Origin: Acanthopleura granulata
Taxonomy: Eukaryota > Mollusca > Polyplacophora > Chitonida > Chitonidae
Assembly: GCA_016165875.1 (NCBI GenBank)
Contig: JABBOT010000013.1
Location: 16,622,368-16,686,367, forward strand
Direction of reading: 5' to 3'
DNA length: 64,000 nucleotides
The translations under genes and the position numbers were made by a program. The notes beneath the pieces are model-generated. The model was given only the letters and a program-made list of their open reading frames with translations. It made no database searches and was not told where the DNA came from. How positions within the stretch are numbered: the stretch's first letter is position 1; each line of letters starts with the position of its first letter. Below, piece after piece: positions 1-12,052 of this stretch.

Positions 1-143
1 TCTTTGCTCTTTTGTACCTTATTTGCAACTTGTGCTTTGAATGGCTCGGCTACAGAGCACGAATGTGCGATTGTGATGTTCATTTCCGTCTTTCACTCAA
101 CAACGTACCTTTATGGATCACATATATTCTTTGATTTTACCAG

Positions 144-691
144 GTCCGGTAAAGGTGGAGTCTCAAGTTGGTCCCCTCCAGCGTTTATCGGGTGGAGCAA
201 CGATCTCGACTCCAGCAGTTGCGGAGCTTTCAGCCGAAGAGAGACTGGCCCAACTGCGACACATCTATCCCAGCACCTTCCCTGCTCGCCTCCACCCTGA
301 GACAATTCGGGCCAGGATTCCAGGGGCACAATCCAAAGTCCGGCAAACTATCACGGACATGACCAAAAAGGTCACTACTTTGGAACGCTGGCTGTGGAGC
401 TGTCACAAGGAGACCAGACAGATCGAGACGATTCCTCCAGAAGAACTGGACGCATACCTAGCGCAGTTTTGGTGCGTGCTCATCAGCGAATCCGGTAAAG
501 ATTACGAGGCCGTGACCTTCCGGAAGTTCCGGTATTTCATAGACCGTTTTCTCACTGAGAGTGGTTATTCCAGCTCCATTGCCTATTCCCGTTCGTTCAG
601 CCGAAGTCAAGCTGTTTTTCAGTGGCGAATGAAACAGTTACAGGAACAGCAAAAGGCGACCGGGAAAAAGAGCATGGGTGATGCCTCCTGA
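144..691 (+). CDS. Terminal exon 1 of plus array: solo Crypton-type core-binding domain
   Basis: The exon follows a good 3' splice site (tttgattttaccag) and enters in phase 1. It codes for 181 residues plus a stop. Residues about 39-58 hold the local-family motif HIYPSTFPARL followed by an IRARIP stretch. Residues about 77-165 match the N-terminal core-binding (SAM-like) domain of Crypton-type tyrosine recombinases and their domesticated relatives (KIAA1958, QRICH1, ZMYM families): TTLERWLWS, then IPPEELDAYL, then FRKFRYFIDRFL, then SRSQAVF. The catalytic recombinase domain that normally follows is absent, and the exon stops shortly after a basic tail. Role inferred: nuclear DNA-binding or protein-interaction module spliced to shared N-terminal exons that lie before the window. 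Splice use is predicted, not shown. No clear AATAAA lies close downstream. Confidence 0.78.
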
Positions 692-1508
692 GAAAGTATC
701 ATATAGGGAAACAGACGATATCCTTCCTTGTTGTTATGTTGTTTGTATGATACCACCCGTACGAGGCGTTGACTTCCCTGGACCGTGGACTCTGCAAAGA
801 TATACAAACCCATCATGAGCATTACAATCATATTATAATAAGATAAGATATAACATGAAAATTGTAATCATAAGCAGAATGCCATCTACAAAGACTGAGC
901 TTTTTGAATTGCCAGGGGACCTGTAAGTTGCTGCTATTTTTACATTTACATGAACAGTACCAAAAAAAATCCGAACAGAAACCAAGACAGGAGCTAGCAT
1001 ATTATCGGCAAGGGGGTGACTATTAGCCAACTATCATACTGCCGTCGTTCATCTAGTTTTACTCTCTGTCTTGTAGTCTGTTATATTAAGTGATCCATCA
1101 AGCTAAAGATGCAATCTACGTGTTGAAACTATAAAGCAGCGCTTCATCTGTGTACAGCTTAGATCGATCATGTCATTGTTTCAGACCTATATGTAGACAC
1201 TGAGCTGTAACCCCTGCTGTAACAGCAAATTATTTTGTTCTAATCGCCAAGTGTAGGCCAAAATACACCTACAATGTTCGTCAAACAGAGTATGTGCTTC
1301 TGTGTTATAACATACTTGTGTCAATACAAGTAACAGTTTGTAAGCAATGATATTTATTCTTCTTGGTCCAGGCTGCATCTTTGTTTCTTATATCACACGA
1401 GCATAGAGGTTCGTCGAGACCTAATCCGACAGGTCGCACGCAAACCCAGTTTGGGCGATGGCACCAGCAATGTGTGTGAGAGCCGATCTTTTCCAGTGGT
1501 TTCATGCA

Positions 1509-1516
1509 TGACGTCA
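1509..1516. promoter_or_regulatory. CRE palindrome TGACGTCA
   Basis: A perfect 8-bp cAMP-response element consensus, 77 bp from a second copy. Function is not shown. Confidence 0.3.
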
Positions 1517-1592
1517 CCACACCAAGTGTTTCGTATCTGCCTTTCACAATGAACATGTCAAGATGATGTATTCAAAAGCACACACGAATTAG

Positions 1593-1600
1593 TGACGTCA
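1593..1600. promoter_or_regulatory. CRE palindrome TGACGTCA
   Basis: The second perfect CRE consensus of the close pair. Function is not shown. Confidence 0.3.
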
Positions 1601-2046
1601 TACCTGAAGTCACTGGGTAAGAATGGACCCCTGTGTGTGTGGGTTAAACATTGGACCACAATCAGTTTAAATATAGAAAAAAGAAAAAAAAAAACAGCTC
1701 TTGGAAAACTCCTAAGGTCTTGTTAATTATGATTATCATTTATTGTGCTTGTTCCCTATTTTTAATGCCACAATCAAGAACATATGTCTCCTTGGGACAC
1801 GGTTGTCAATTTAATGAATGAACGAAGTCATGCAGAGCAATGCCCAAAATGGCATTCTCGCCCCTCGACAGGTATCTCCTGATAAAATGCCACAGTCTGG
1901 CCAGCGTGTGAAAAAGCAGTGATGGAAACGTTCAAAGTAAGCACAGTCCCTTTTGGTCTTCTGCTTGGAATTGTTTTGCATCCTGAAACGTAAGCCATGG
2001 TGCTGTGGGGGTGAAAGTTGGTACTATTTATGCATCGACATGAACA

Positions 2047-2308
2047 GGCTTCGTCGCTCAGCTGGTTAGCGCGCTAGCGCAGCGTAATGACCCAGAAATC
2101 TCCCACCAATGCAGTCGCTAGGACTAGAAGTTCAGCTCATTCTGGCTTCCTCTCCGGCCGTACGTGGGAAGGTCTGCCAGCACCCGGCGGATGGTCGTGG
2201 GTATCCTCCGGGCTCTGCCCAGTTTCTTCCCACCATAATGCTGGCCACTAGTCGTATAAGTGAAATATTCCTGAGTACGATGTAAAAGACCAATCAAATA
2301 AATAAATC
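2047..2308 (+). mobile_element. SINE-like element, near full length
   Basis: It begins with a tRNA-like head (gctcagctggttagcgcgct, an A-box-like segment). The conserved body includes the phrase ggatggtcgtggg and the motif ccaccataatgctggcc. It ends in a caaataaataaat tail. At least 15 related copies lie in the window in both orientations, so it is a dispersed family. Confidence 0.8.
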
Positions 2309-2676
2309 AAACTGACTTGAACAGTTACAATAAAAACCTAACTGAGGTAAATTGTCAAGAGGCCGTATATCACCAGGTACGTGTTACCATTTGTCAGCTA
2401 TCACTCTCAGCATTACTCTGATATTACTCTAGTTTTGTATATTATTACTCTAAGCCTGATTCAAGCCGCACCAATCGACCTCTGACAAATGAGTTCAGAG
2501 GCTCGAATTTAAGGTCAGAGGGTCGTCAGGTACCTAGACAGGGAGGTGGGTGTTGGGGATATCGTTGATGTAAAACACCAGTGAGTAAAAACATGTAACG
2601 AAGTACGCTTAACTATCACTTATACTTATGAAGATAGGCATGACAGTCGATGACGAGCAAGTCCCAGGCGAGTGAG

Positions 2677-3071
2677 GAATTGCGATGAGACCTGTTACCT
2701 CCCATGTGACTTCTGAAATCGAGCGTCTTCATCTCTACCCTCCTAATTTTCCTGCTCGTCTACATACCAATGTCATCCGGGCCCGCATCCCTGCTGTGGA
2801 CCCCAAAGTCCGGACCACAGCGTCTGACATGGTCCTGGCCGTGACCACTCTAGAACGATGGCTGTGGAGCAAGAATGACGGGAACCGCCAGATCGAGGCC
2901 ATTCCTCCGGCAGAACCGGACCGTGGCGTTGGCTACGAACCGGTGACGTTCCGGAAGTACCGTTACTGCATCGATCGGTTCCTCACGGAAAACGGCTACC
3001 CTGTCTCCATCGCGACGTCAGGGGATTTCGCCAGAAGCCAAGCCGCGTGTTCTCACAGGATAACCTCCTAG
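2677..3071 (+). pseudogene. Terminal exon 2 of plus array: core-binding domain, probably decaying
   Basis: Protein similarity to the neighbouring exons is clear (RLHLYPPNFPARL, TTLERWLWS, PVTFRKYRYCIDRFL). About 17 residues are missing between IPPAEPD and GYEPVTF, where the others have the LDAYL..F helix. The C-terminus is truncated after SQAACSHR. The obvious AG at 2667 would put a TGA in frame at 2673-2675. An AG at 2676 keeps the frame in phase 1 but has a poor pyrimidine tract. I infer loss of function. A short functional variant cannot be excluded. Confidence 0.6.
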
Positions 3072-4467
3072 TTAAAGAGAAAGAACCCCCAGAGTCCCAA
3101 AAGATGAAGGTATAGCAAAGAAGGGGACATCATAATTCTGATTTTTATTATATATATATATATATACTAGATACGTGATACGTTAATCCAACACTGTGGG
3201 TCTATAGAGAATATTGATGAATAATGAATATACAAAATGCACAGGAGTGTTGCATGTCGTTATATTTTTGAGCTTTTGTGATAACCACACGGAGTCGACT
3301 GGTATATGTATATGTTATTGAAACTTGTTCGACGAATGTCAGTTTGGAAGCCTTTTTATCACCTCCTGACTGTGGGTTAACGTATAGATTTGGAACCATG
3401 TGTGGAGTACGTTGAAGGTTCCAAGTTCGTTTCCGAAGGTTTGGTTCAGCAGTGTATATAACTGGAGTGTTCAGAATCTCTGGGAATCTCCGTTTCAGAA
3501 CTGTGTCTCCCTGAACAATCCTTGCGTCTTTCCGTGAACATTGAAAACTGTAATCTGCTTCCTTTGCATGAATCCGTGCTATTTTTCTTTTTACTCCGTA
3601 CACTGCCTAAGATACTTCTTTCGTGGTTTGTGTTAAACGTTGGTTTTGGAAGCTGGTCTTTGCAATTATTGACCCCATAACGGCTATTTTTGGTTGATGG
3701 CTGGTATAGGAATGTCGGTTTCGACGCCTAGATGTCTACCTACTCTCAATCTCAGCCATCTGGAGACAGAATTTCTGTGGCCAAACATATCTATCTCATT
3801 CGCTGATTTCCCCATCTGCATGCAAGATCTGTGTTCATATCAAGGATTCATGTTGAGTCCAACGGACCCTTTTAGGGTAGAAGTGAAACACTGTTTTTGC
3901 CTGAGACTCTAATATCTTGGGAGATGCTCTCAGGCAAATGCGGCGTTATTAGGGGAAGAGGGCATCCTTCCCACGTAATTCAACAAAAATATAGAGGCAA
4001 ACGGGGCGTTGTTATAGAAACAGAGCATCCTTCCCACGGAAATTAGTTATGGGTTTCATAAGACAGCATGCTATAGAGTATAAGGCAAACGCATTCGCGT
4101 TCTTTTAGTGGAAATGATAACAGTCGCTGATATCACCGTTCACGAAGTTAGCGCAAATCCGATGGACAGGTTGCAATCTGATGAAGAAGTAAGAATGAAC
4201 AGGTTTAAGAACACCTTCAGTCCAGCGTATACGTTTTTACTGCGGTAACAAAGATCTGCGTGGACTTACTTTCATTATGTTATAAATTTTCGTCTTCCTT
4301 TGACGGCTTTTTTAAGGCTACGTTTCCGCAGGGCCGTTGCAGAAATAATGTATAACACTGCAAGCTGTGCATGCTACTCTTTCATAACGCATGCACAACA
4401 ACCTCTCGTGAAGCTTGGCATTGTACGATTTAGATTATCCATTTATAAATCTGTCATTTTCCTTCAG
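3072..4467. other. Intron/intergenic stretch, no gene seen
   Basis: Starts with a short (ta)n run near 3150-3165. No homology is recognised in the open frames of either strand. Confidence 0.5.
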
Positions 4468-4955
4468 GGCATCAGGAAATTGACGCTTTCTTCACAACTA
4501 TGTCTACGAGAGGCAACGAGTCCGAAGATCTCGGTGAAATCCTCCATTTATACCCATCGACTTACCCTCCACATCTGCATTCCGCCTGTGTGAAAACAAG
4601 GGTGGAGCGTCTTCCTAGTCAAAGGGCACCAGGCACCGTGCTCGATATGGTGAAGAGTCTGACTATTTTAGAACGCTGGATGTGGAGTAAGTACAGAGAC
4701 GAACGAAAAACGGAGAAAATACCAGCTGAAGAGTTGGACAAGTATTTAAGAGAGTTCTTTCTGGTTCTGAAAAAGGAAAACGGGACTTTGTACGAACCGG
4801 GGTCATTCCGAAAACATAGATATTGTATCAATCGCTATTTGAAGGAGAACAATTACCCATTTTGTATTGCAACTGCTCCAGAATTTACAACCAGTCGAGT
4901 TGCGTTTACTCGTAGAATGAGAGAACTTTGTCTGCTATTCAAGAAGACAAAGTGA
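4468..4955 (+). CDS. Terminal exon 3 of plus array: solo Crypton-type core-binding domain
   Basis: The 3' splice site tgtcattttccttcag is strong and gives phase 1 entry. The exon codes for 161 residues plus a stop. After a short leader it carries LHLYPSTYPPHL and a basic VKTRVERLP stretch. It then has the full core-binding pattern: LTILERWMWSKY, IPAEELDKYLREFF, GSFRKHRYCINRYLKENNYP, TTSRVAFTRRM. It ends with the basic tail KKTK. No catalytic recombinase part follows. A candidate poly(A) signal lies about 660 bases downstream. It is one of the two best preserved copies of the array and most like terminal exon 4. Confidence 0.82.
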
Positions 4956-5613
4956 TTTTGTTTTAAATGACATTTTTGTGCATAGTACAAGCCCTTTGAG
5001 TTGGGAAAACAACGCAAAGAGAATCTGTACATAAGGTGATAATATGAGACTTGTAGGAGGTACACAAATATCTTTGCTGAAATAATGTTTTCAGTTGTGC
5101 GATGGGATGCAAAACGAGGAGGGGTGGGTGTACACAAACGTAATGATATATTCTGGTTTTACACGAGGACGTTATATTCCTGTGTAAAACATTTGGCGGT
5201 TTTATAAAATGTCGTATGTTTCGGCCAGACATAGCTCTAATATGCGTTATTCCATGCAGGACAGCCTATGGCTGATTAAATGGGTCAATATCCCCAAATA
5301 TTACGGAGTGACCCGTTACTCGGCAACATTGAAGAGATCTGTAATGTCCGCATCTGTATTTACGACAAGGCCACCATAGTCGCATTTAATTATAGGTACA
5401 CAGTGCATAGCTCAAAGCATATATTCCGTCTTTTTGTGCAAATCAAGTACAAGTTTTCTTTTATCATGACATTGTATAGAAATCTTACTTTTGTTCCTCG
5501 TTACTGTTTTTAGACATATGTCCCCGTCTTTCTCACGTGTATGCATTTCGTATTATTGCTTTTTTAATCCACTGTATAGCAATGTGATGTATCGTTTTCA
5601 CAATTGTTATTTC

Positions 5614-5619
5614 AATAAA
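5614..5619 (+). terminator. Candidate poly(A) signal AATAAA for terminal exon 3
   Basis: The first good AATAAA downstream of the stop at 4955. Use is not shown. Confidence 0.4.
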
Positions 5620-7416
5620 AGATTCAATCCCAAATATGCTTCTACGCTGAGTATATTTTGACTTTCGAATTTCTTTACTGCCTGAAATTCACGTTAGTGT
5701 TATGTTTCAACATGTACTATATGTTGTCTCCCGTGAAGCGGGTGAATGGTTACCTCACTGTGAAAGTCAACACTTGATGCCCTAGCAAAATGTAATCTGC
5801 TGATTCGACCTTATCAAGCTTAGAGGTCCAATCCCACGTGACTTTGGATGTTCCAGGTCAGTAATCACAAAACCTATTCCCAGGCCAACGTTCAACACTG
5901 TCCATCATAGAACTAATATGACTAAGAAAGTATATACAGAAATTAGCACGGAGTCATGCAGAGAAAAGCAGTCAACATATTGAAATGATTTTGGAGAGAC
6001 CCAAGCAGTGTTCTTGGTGTGTAATGTTATCATTTTGCAAATCTTTTACAATATACAATTTGCCGTTGAGAGAAAATATGTACATCAGTTTCCCTTTTCC
6101 TACAACTGTTGGTATAATCAACGTGTATCCCATGCAAAAAGATTTACGAGAGTTTTCAACTTTCGATGATTCTTTCGAGTGCACTGTGATTGTAAAGAGA
6201 TTATTGGGTTGGCCTCTTGTAGCGGCAACGTGGGTTCATTCCTCCGTCCATACATGCTTTAGACATCGGAGAATGGACATAGAGTCGGATAGTTGGAATG
6301 TATCAATCCCGTTCCAAGAAGCAAGTTAAGCGTTGGGTATACACATCCACGAAATACCTATAGTAAGGGACCCACTTGCATAAACGTCGTAAATCTGATT
6401 TCTCTGTTACTGTCGAAAATATTCGTAAATGACACTGCCTGCACGCTATAGGGGCGATGTTCATGAGGAAATGTACTGATTGCCCTGGCCCGAGAGATGT
6501 GCAATTGTAGGAAATGTGTGCACACTTTGTGAAATAATAAATTTGTTATAGATATTATGAATTTGTGTATTTGATTGTGTACTGATTGTGTAACGCCATA
6601 CTAAAGAACTTTTCACTTACACGTAAGGTGGTGGTCAGTTGTGTGAGTGAAGGAAATCAGAATGTCCAAGGTAAACCACCAACCTTTGGGAAGTTATTGT
6701 CGAATTTTCCAGGGACGCCGTGTAAAAGTCTGTTTTTTAAGTTATCTTCGCGCTTCGTTGCAACTGTTCTATCAAGGACTCCTAAGGTATTGGGCATTAG
6801 AAACCCCTGAAAAATATTCTTTGCAGTATATATAAGGAAAACCAAAGGGTTAATTCGTTTAACATCTCCGATATTCTTGTTTCGAATTTCTGTGTGCATT
6901 TTACTTCATGTTGCCATAAAATCGTTGTCATGCCAATACTCCGCATTCCAAAAAGAAGCCACCCGGGAAAGGCTTGGCAGGTGACGAGACTGGTTTCTGA
7001 CTGTTGGACATGTTATTCTGCTGGCGCATTTTGTTCGTTTGTAAATTTATTGTACATAACATCGAGTCTCATCTTTTGGATTATCTACAGTGTATCCTTG
7101 GCGCTGCGCAGCTTTAATAGCAAATCTCCTCCCAACTATGTCTTTTATGCTTCTCAGTAGGCCTTAGTACCTGGTGGCTGAAGACATTTATTCATATATA
7201 CTATTATAACGGTAGAAGGTGTTGTGTTAAATGAACCCAAGATATTATTAAATATCTTCAAACAAATTACAGTAAAATATCTATAACGAAGACGATATAG
7301 GGACAAGCTTCAGTCAGTCAAATGTATGGTAATGGAGAGATCCGTCACATGCGATGTCCTACCACCACTTCTCGTGACAACCTTACTTTTCATTCAAGTC
7401 CCGGTGAATGCAATTG

Positions 7417-7424
7417 TGACGTCA
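7417..7424. promoter_or_regulatory. CRE palindrome TGACGTCA
   Basis: Perfect CRE consensus followed at once by a TGACGT half site, about 300 bases before terminal exon 4. Function is not shown. Confidence 0.3.
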
Positions 7425-7727
7425 TGACGTAACAGAAATACTGAATATTTATACCCATTTTGTGGGACATCCATTTGACCTACTTCCAACATCATTGATT
7501 ATGAATGGTCAAATGCGTGTTCTTGATTGACAGTTATGAAATTTCTATTGCGAGACAGGTTTGGATGCAAATTTAGAAATACGCTCCACCCAGATGCACG
7601 TACATGGCACGCAGAAGTGTGCTTTGGCGCTTCGCATGACTATTCCATATAATTATTCATTCTTTATTTGCGAGAAATATCAACACAAATTGGGATAACT
7701 AACTGGATGTCTTTTTCCATTTGTCAG

Positions 7728-8200
7728 AGCAATCTGCTGTGCATGGCCTTCCAGCCGAGACGCAGACGGATGATAATTCCGAACTGAATCATCTGTATCC
7801 AAGTTTTTACCCTTCCCGTCTCCAGTCTACCATGATCAAAAGGCGCGTGGAGCGTTTCGCAGACCAAAAGTCACAGTTTACGTTGCGAGACATGGTGAAA
7901 ACCATAAGGATCCTGGAGCGTTGGATGTGGAGCAAGTACAGCGATAATCGTCTGACGGAAACCATACCGCCCGTGGAACTGGACGCGTACCTTGCCGAAT
8001 TCTACCGCGTAGTGAAGAAGGAATCGGGAGAGGAGTATGAGCCTGTGTCGTACCGGAAACACTACTACTGCATCAAGCGGTTTCTCAAAGAGAGCGGTTA
8101 CGAGTCTTGTATAATGACCTCCGGGGAATTTACACACAGCAGAACCGCTTATTGCACGAGGCTAAAGAAACTTCACGATCTGGCCAAAATGAAGAAATAG
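7728..8200 (+). CDS. Terminal exon 4 of plus array: solo Crypton-type core-binding domain
   Basis: A strong 3' splice site (gtctttttccatttgtcag) gives phase 1 entry. It codes for 156 residues plus a stop. An acidic leader (about 20 residues) precedes LNHLYPSFYPSRL. The core-binding domain follows: IRILERWMWSKYSDNR, IPPVELDAYLAEFYRVVKK, SYRKHYYCIKRFLKESGY, THSRTAYCTRLKKL. All expected helices are present and there is no frameshift. The recombinase catalytic region is absent and a stop follows the basic tail KMKK. It is probably one alternative 3' end of a gene whose first exons lie before the window. Confidence 0.83.
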
Positions 8201-8592
8201 CTGCGTCCAATTTAGTGACTTACAGAGAAATTGTCAGGCATATGCGGCTTCACTGCAGTGTTAAAGTGTGTGTCCATTTAATAATCTGGATGTAGTTTTG
8301 ACACTTGGCACAAGTTGCACATATAGTTTATCGAATCATGTCGTTAAAATATGAATTGTTTACAGCTGGCATGGGTCAAGTTGTTACACCATGTCTACAA
8401 CCGTAAAATTAATATACTGTAATGCTTAAAGGTGAGGACCGGGGATGTAATGGGAAATTTATGGTAAAAGAATATGGATTGAAGATTTAAAACGAACCTT
8501 CAGTTTGTTTTTTTTTAAATTTTTTTAGATTTTTTTTTAATTCCGTGGCAACAAATTTTAAGGTAGGTCATAACACACACTCAATCGCGGAT

Positions 8593-8598
8593 AATAAA
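8593..8598 (+). terminator. Candidate poly(A) signal AATAAA for terminal exon 4
   Basis: The first AATAAA after the stop at 8200. Use is not shown. Confidence 0.35.
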
Positions 8599-9446
8599 TT
8601 ACCGCCCTGTAAAATGGGACGTAAATGTGGCAATAATTTTCATCAATTGAACGTAGGATTATGTAAAGCCCGATTAGCGGGTATGACGTGAATCGGGCTC
8701 TCAAATTCTAACCATTGTATCTTTTGAATGTAAATAACACGGGTCATATAGGCTCCACGGGTGCGAATTCAATTCGATTACGGGCGGTTGGCTGCTACCA
8801 CTTGTCTTGCTAGGGCACACACAACAGCAAAAAGCTGGCAGGCTGCAACAGTGTGAAGATTTTGGCAGCACAAACAGAACGTCGAACAGAGGCAGTTTGG
8901 ATATCGTTAGAGAGCATAACGCCCAATTCACGTCAATCAGCTACCGTCGGCTCGGTAAAATGGCGGTGTCTTCTGACAGCTATTTGAGCTCACGGCGATG
9001 AAGCATGTTTCTTAGAGAACGTCTAAATATTATCGGATGGTGTTTTCTAAATCTTAACAGTTTACTCTTACTCGATTACAATTTACGTTACATTTCCCCG
9101 CTCTTCTTTAATTCAGCTTGTCATAAGTTACACATATTATGTGGATTACGCCAGAAAGCCAGGTATAATTTAAATATTTTGAGTACGGCGTTAAATACCC
9201 AGTAGAGAAAAACAAATCAATCAAACGCATGCTGAAAACTGTTATCTCAGCGGTCTTCTCCAGTGGCACTGGAATAATGACCAAGGCCTTTGTGTGAGCA
9301 AATATTAGATGTAAATTTTTACTGATGTGACCGACGAAATGCTCATCTGTAACCCGAAAAAAGGTCATGATATGAATTAGAATTTACAAGCATATAAGGA
9401 CAGAGAGGAAAAAATATGCTGCTGTCGAAATAAGAACATACCCGTT

Positions 9447-9508
9447 ACAATGGAAAAACTGGATCACCAATGTGTCCGGGCAAAACTGGATCACCAATGT
9501 GTCCGACA
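9447..9508. repeat. Two-copy direct repeat, 30-bp period
   Basis: The segment aaaactggatcaccaatgtg occurs twice, 30 bases apart, each followed by tccg. Confidence 0.85.
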
Positions 9509-9882
9509 TTATAAACAAAGACCACATTAAGACTTGGACTCATTATATTGCAACCAGTTCATAGATTGTTCTCATGTTTTTAATCAGTTTACTGTATGTA
9601 TGTACTTGTCCCGGTAGCAGGTGAGCTGTGGGGGCCATTTTCCTTGTATTGACCATTTTAACGTTTGTGTTATGTAAGCCACCAGTTAGCTGGGTGTGGC
9701 TTTGTGTGTTGGTTGAAGTCTTTATCTTGTTACGCAGGTCGTACATTTGTGATATACAGCTATGTAGATTTCTTTTCATATTTCTGAATTAGCAGGCAGA
9801 TCTTCCCACCTATGGCCGGAGAGGAAGTCGGTTAATTCAGAACTATGAAAAGAAATCTGCAAATCTGTATCTCACAAATATC

Positions 9883-9996
9883 TCGAGTTTCCCCGGGCAG
9901 TTTCGTCCCACCTTAATGCTGGCTGCCGTCGTGTAAGTGAAGTATTCTTTAGTGCGGCGTAAAACTCTGATCAGATAAATAAATAAATAAATAAAT
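9883..9996 (+). mobile_element. SINE-like element, 3' half
   Basis: Only the 3' body (cccaccttaatgctggctgc, then gtgcggcgtaaaac) and the (aaat)n tail remain. A reverse-oriented fragment sits just before it at about 9794-9831. Confidence 0.7.
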
Positions 9997-11558
9997 GTGT
10001 AAATATTTGTGAATTACTCATTGAAGACAAGTAAAGTTGACATACTGATCTGTTCCTTGCCACCGATCAGTTTGTCTTACTGCTGAATTCTGAACTTACA
10101 GAATCTACCCTGTTGCATGAAGTGGTACCATCTTATGTGAAAATACGCTGGTTATAAGAATTTTAAATACGTATGGATATGGATGCTTGCCATCGAATGA
10201 AAAAAGCATTGTGTGAGGAGATGTGCTTTGAATATCTGCTAGTAGATTATATTTGCCTAGCTTTATAATTGTGTCCAATTCCGCTTATCCCGAGGGCCGT
10301 ATTTTCATCGTGTTGAGTGTGATTGCGACATTGTATATATGAACAGTTGCAATCTTGCAATCAAAGCGCAACTGAGATACAAAGCTGATTACTGACACCA
10401 AATATACTAAAATGGAACACGGTTTGGGTAAGGATTTTATTCATTTGCCTAGAACATTCATTACGTCGTTTAGTCGTCATTGAAAACTGTTGACTGCTTC
10501 TCTTTGCATGAATCGGCCCTAATTTCATATTTATATCTTTTCTTAGTTCTTTGGGGATTTGTGTTATTTGAAACTTGTCTTGCGATTATCGACCCGGAAC
10601 GCCCATTTTGGTTGACCGTTGGTATACAAATGTCGGTTTCGACGCCTAGATTACTGCGCTCTTTGTTAAATATATTGAAGCCATATCATGGTATGGATTT
10701 GTATGTGTCAATGCCAAATGGCAGAGCAATGCTAGACTGATAATGAAGCAATGCAGAATGGACGGTTTGACTGGCTGTCATCGGAAATAAAAGAGGGATC
10801 CGAGACTGAAGTGTTGCGGCATGTAGATGTATTTATTCACGCATGATTTAAGCTATGCTTTTCTTCCCATCTCGATCAGGCGGATGACTGAGCAATGCCA
10901 GACTGAAGTTTAAGCAAAGCAGAATGGACGGCTTGACCGGATGTCATTAGAAACATATAGGAGATCCTAAGCTAAAGTGTCTACCTTGACTGTTCAGTGG
11001 ATAAGTCTACACAGTACGTGAACTTCAGCTTAGCCAAACCTTGCCTTTATCGTACATAGCAGCCAATTAAAGACGATTCTGTATGTTTGTGTTACCCCCC
11101 CCCCCCAAACATTCTCTAATTATAGCCATTACTTGTTTCTCAGACGTTTGAGGTGCTTATGTTCCATTGACTAAGTTGCACACTCTAGGCGCTGATTCAA
11201 CGTGGGACATCGCACCTTCGTGCCACCAGTTCCTAGAGATTGAATCAGGTGGACAGCTCTGGTAATCTCGATTTGGTGATTGGTTGGAAATCGCATGCCT
11301 CCACCTCAAACTGCCTATAGCTATTTTTCACACTGATTAGCTGACTGTAACCATTTTTCACACTTCTTCACTGAATGTAACAATTATCCACACTACTTCA
11401 AGGGCTAACCATTTTTCACTGACCTGAAACGTCTTTGGAAACCCGCAAGAAAACGTATACCAATGGCCTTGACTACACGAGGATGGATTGTTGTGTTGAA
11501 AATCAACTGATAAATTGGCGTGGTTAAAAATAACCAATTATGTTTTGCCTTTCCACAG

Positions 11559-12052
11559 TTCTGAGTGGTGTACGGAACCTCCAGGGGTCAGTTCCAGGCC
11601 ATGCCAACCTTGCCTCTGGACTCTACCCACCACAGTTCCCGGACCGGTACAACTACGGGAACATCCGAGCCCGTGTGCCCAAAGCAGACGAGAAGACCGG
11701 GCAGACGGTGGCCCACATCGTGAAAGCCGTGGCCACCCTGGAACGGTGGCTGTGGGCTTGTTTTGACGAGTGCCGGCGAGTGGAGACAATTCCTCCCGAA
11801 GCCCTGGACAGCTACCTGGGCAGCTTCTTCACGGTCCTGTGCAAACCTTCCGGGGCAGACTACGAGTCTTTGTCGCTCACGAAGTTCCGATCCTACCTCA
11901 GTCGTTTCCTGAAGGAGTCCGGTTACCCACACTGCATATGTACCTCGCCGGTGTTCACTGACAGTCAGAAGAAGTTCACGACGAGACGGAAGCAGCTTTC
12001 TCTGGCAGATAAGCGAGTAACATCCGCCAACAGTTTTTACTCTTCCTATTGA
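11559..12052 (+). CDS. Terminal exon 5 of plus array: solo Crypton-type core-binding domain
   Basis: The 3' splice site tgttttgcctttccacag gives phase 1 entry. It codes for 163 residues plus a stop. The leader is short and GLYPPQFPDRY corresponds to the HLYP..P.RL motif of its neighbours. The core-binding pattern is complete: VATLERWLWACFDE, IPPEALDSYLGSFFTVL, SLTKFRSYLSRFLKESGYP, TDSQKKFTTRRKQL. Base composition is GC-rich compared with the flanks, as expected for coding sequence. No catalytic domain follows. A candidate poly(A) signal lies about 480 bases downstream. It is the last plus-strand terminal exon before a minus-strand gene. Confidence 0.82.

Larger units (their letters stand above)
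692..2046. other. Intron/intergenic stretch, no gene seen
   Basis: Between terminal exons 1 and 2 I see no supported coding sequence. It holds a poly-A-rich tract near 1678-1694 and two perfect CRE palindromes at 1509 and 1593. Confidence 0.6.
4956..7727. other. Intron/intergenic stretch, no gene seen
   Basis: Contains candidate AATAAA signals at 5614 and 6536 and a CRE palindrome with an adjoining half site at 7417-7430. The open frames here show no recognisable domain or splice context. Confidence 0.5.
8201..11558. other. Intron/intergenic stretch with repeat fragments
   Basis: Holds an AATAAA at 8593, a T-rich tract at about 8508-8540, SINE fragments at 9179-9223, 9794-9831 and 9883-9996, a 30-bp direct duplication near 9447-9508, and a C10 run near 11096. 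No supported gene. Confidence 0.5.

Noticed and set aside
3202..3603. Open minus-strand frame of 133 residues
   Set aside because: No homology, wrong strand for the array, and no acceptor with matching phase.
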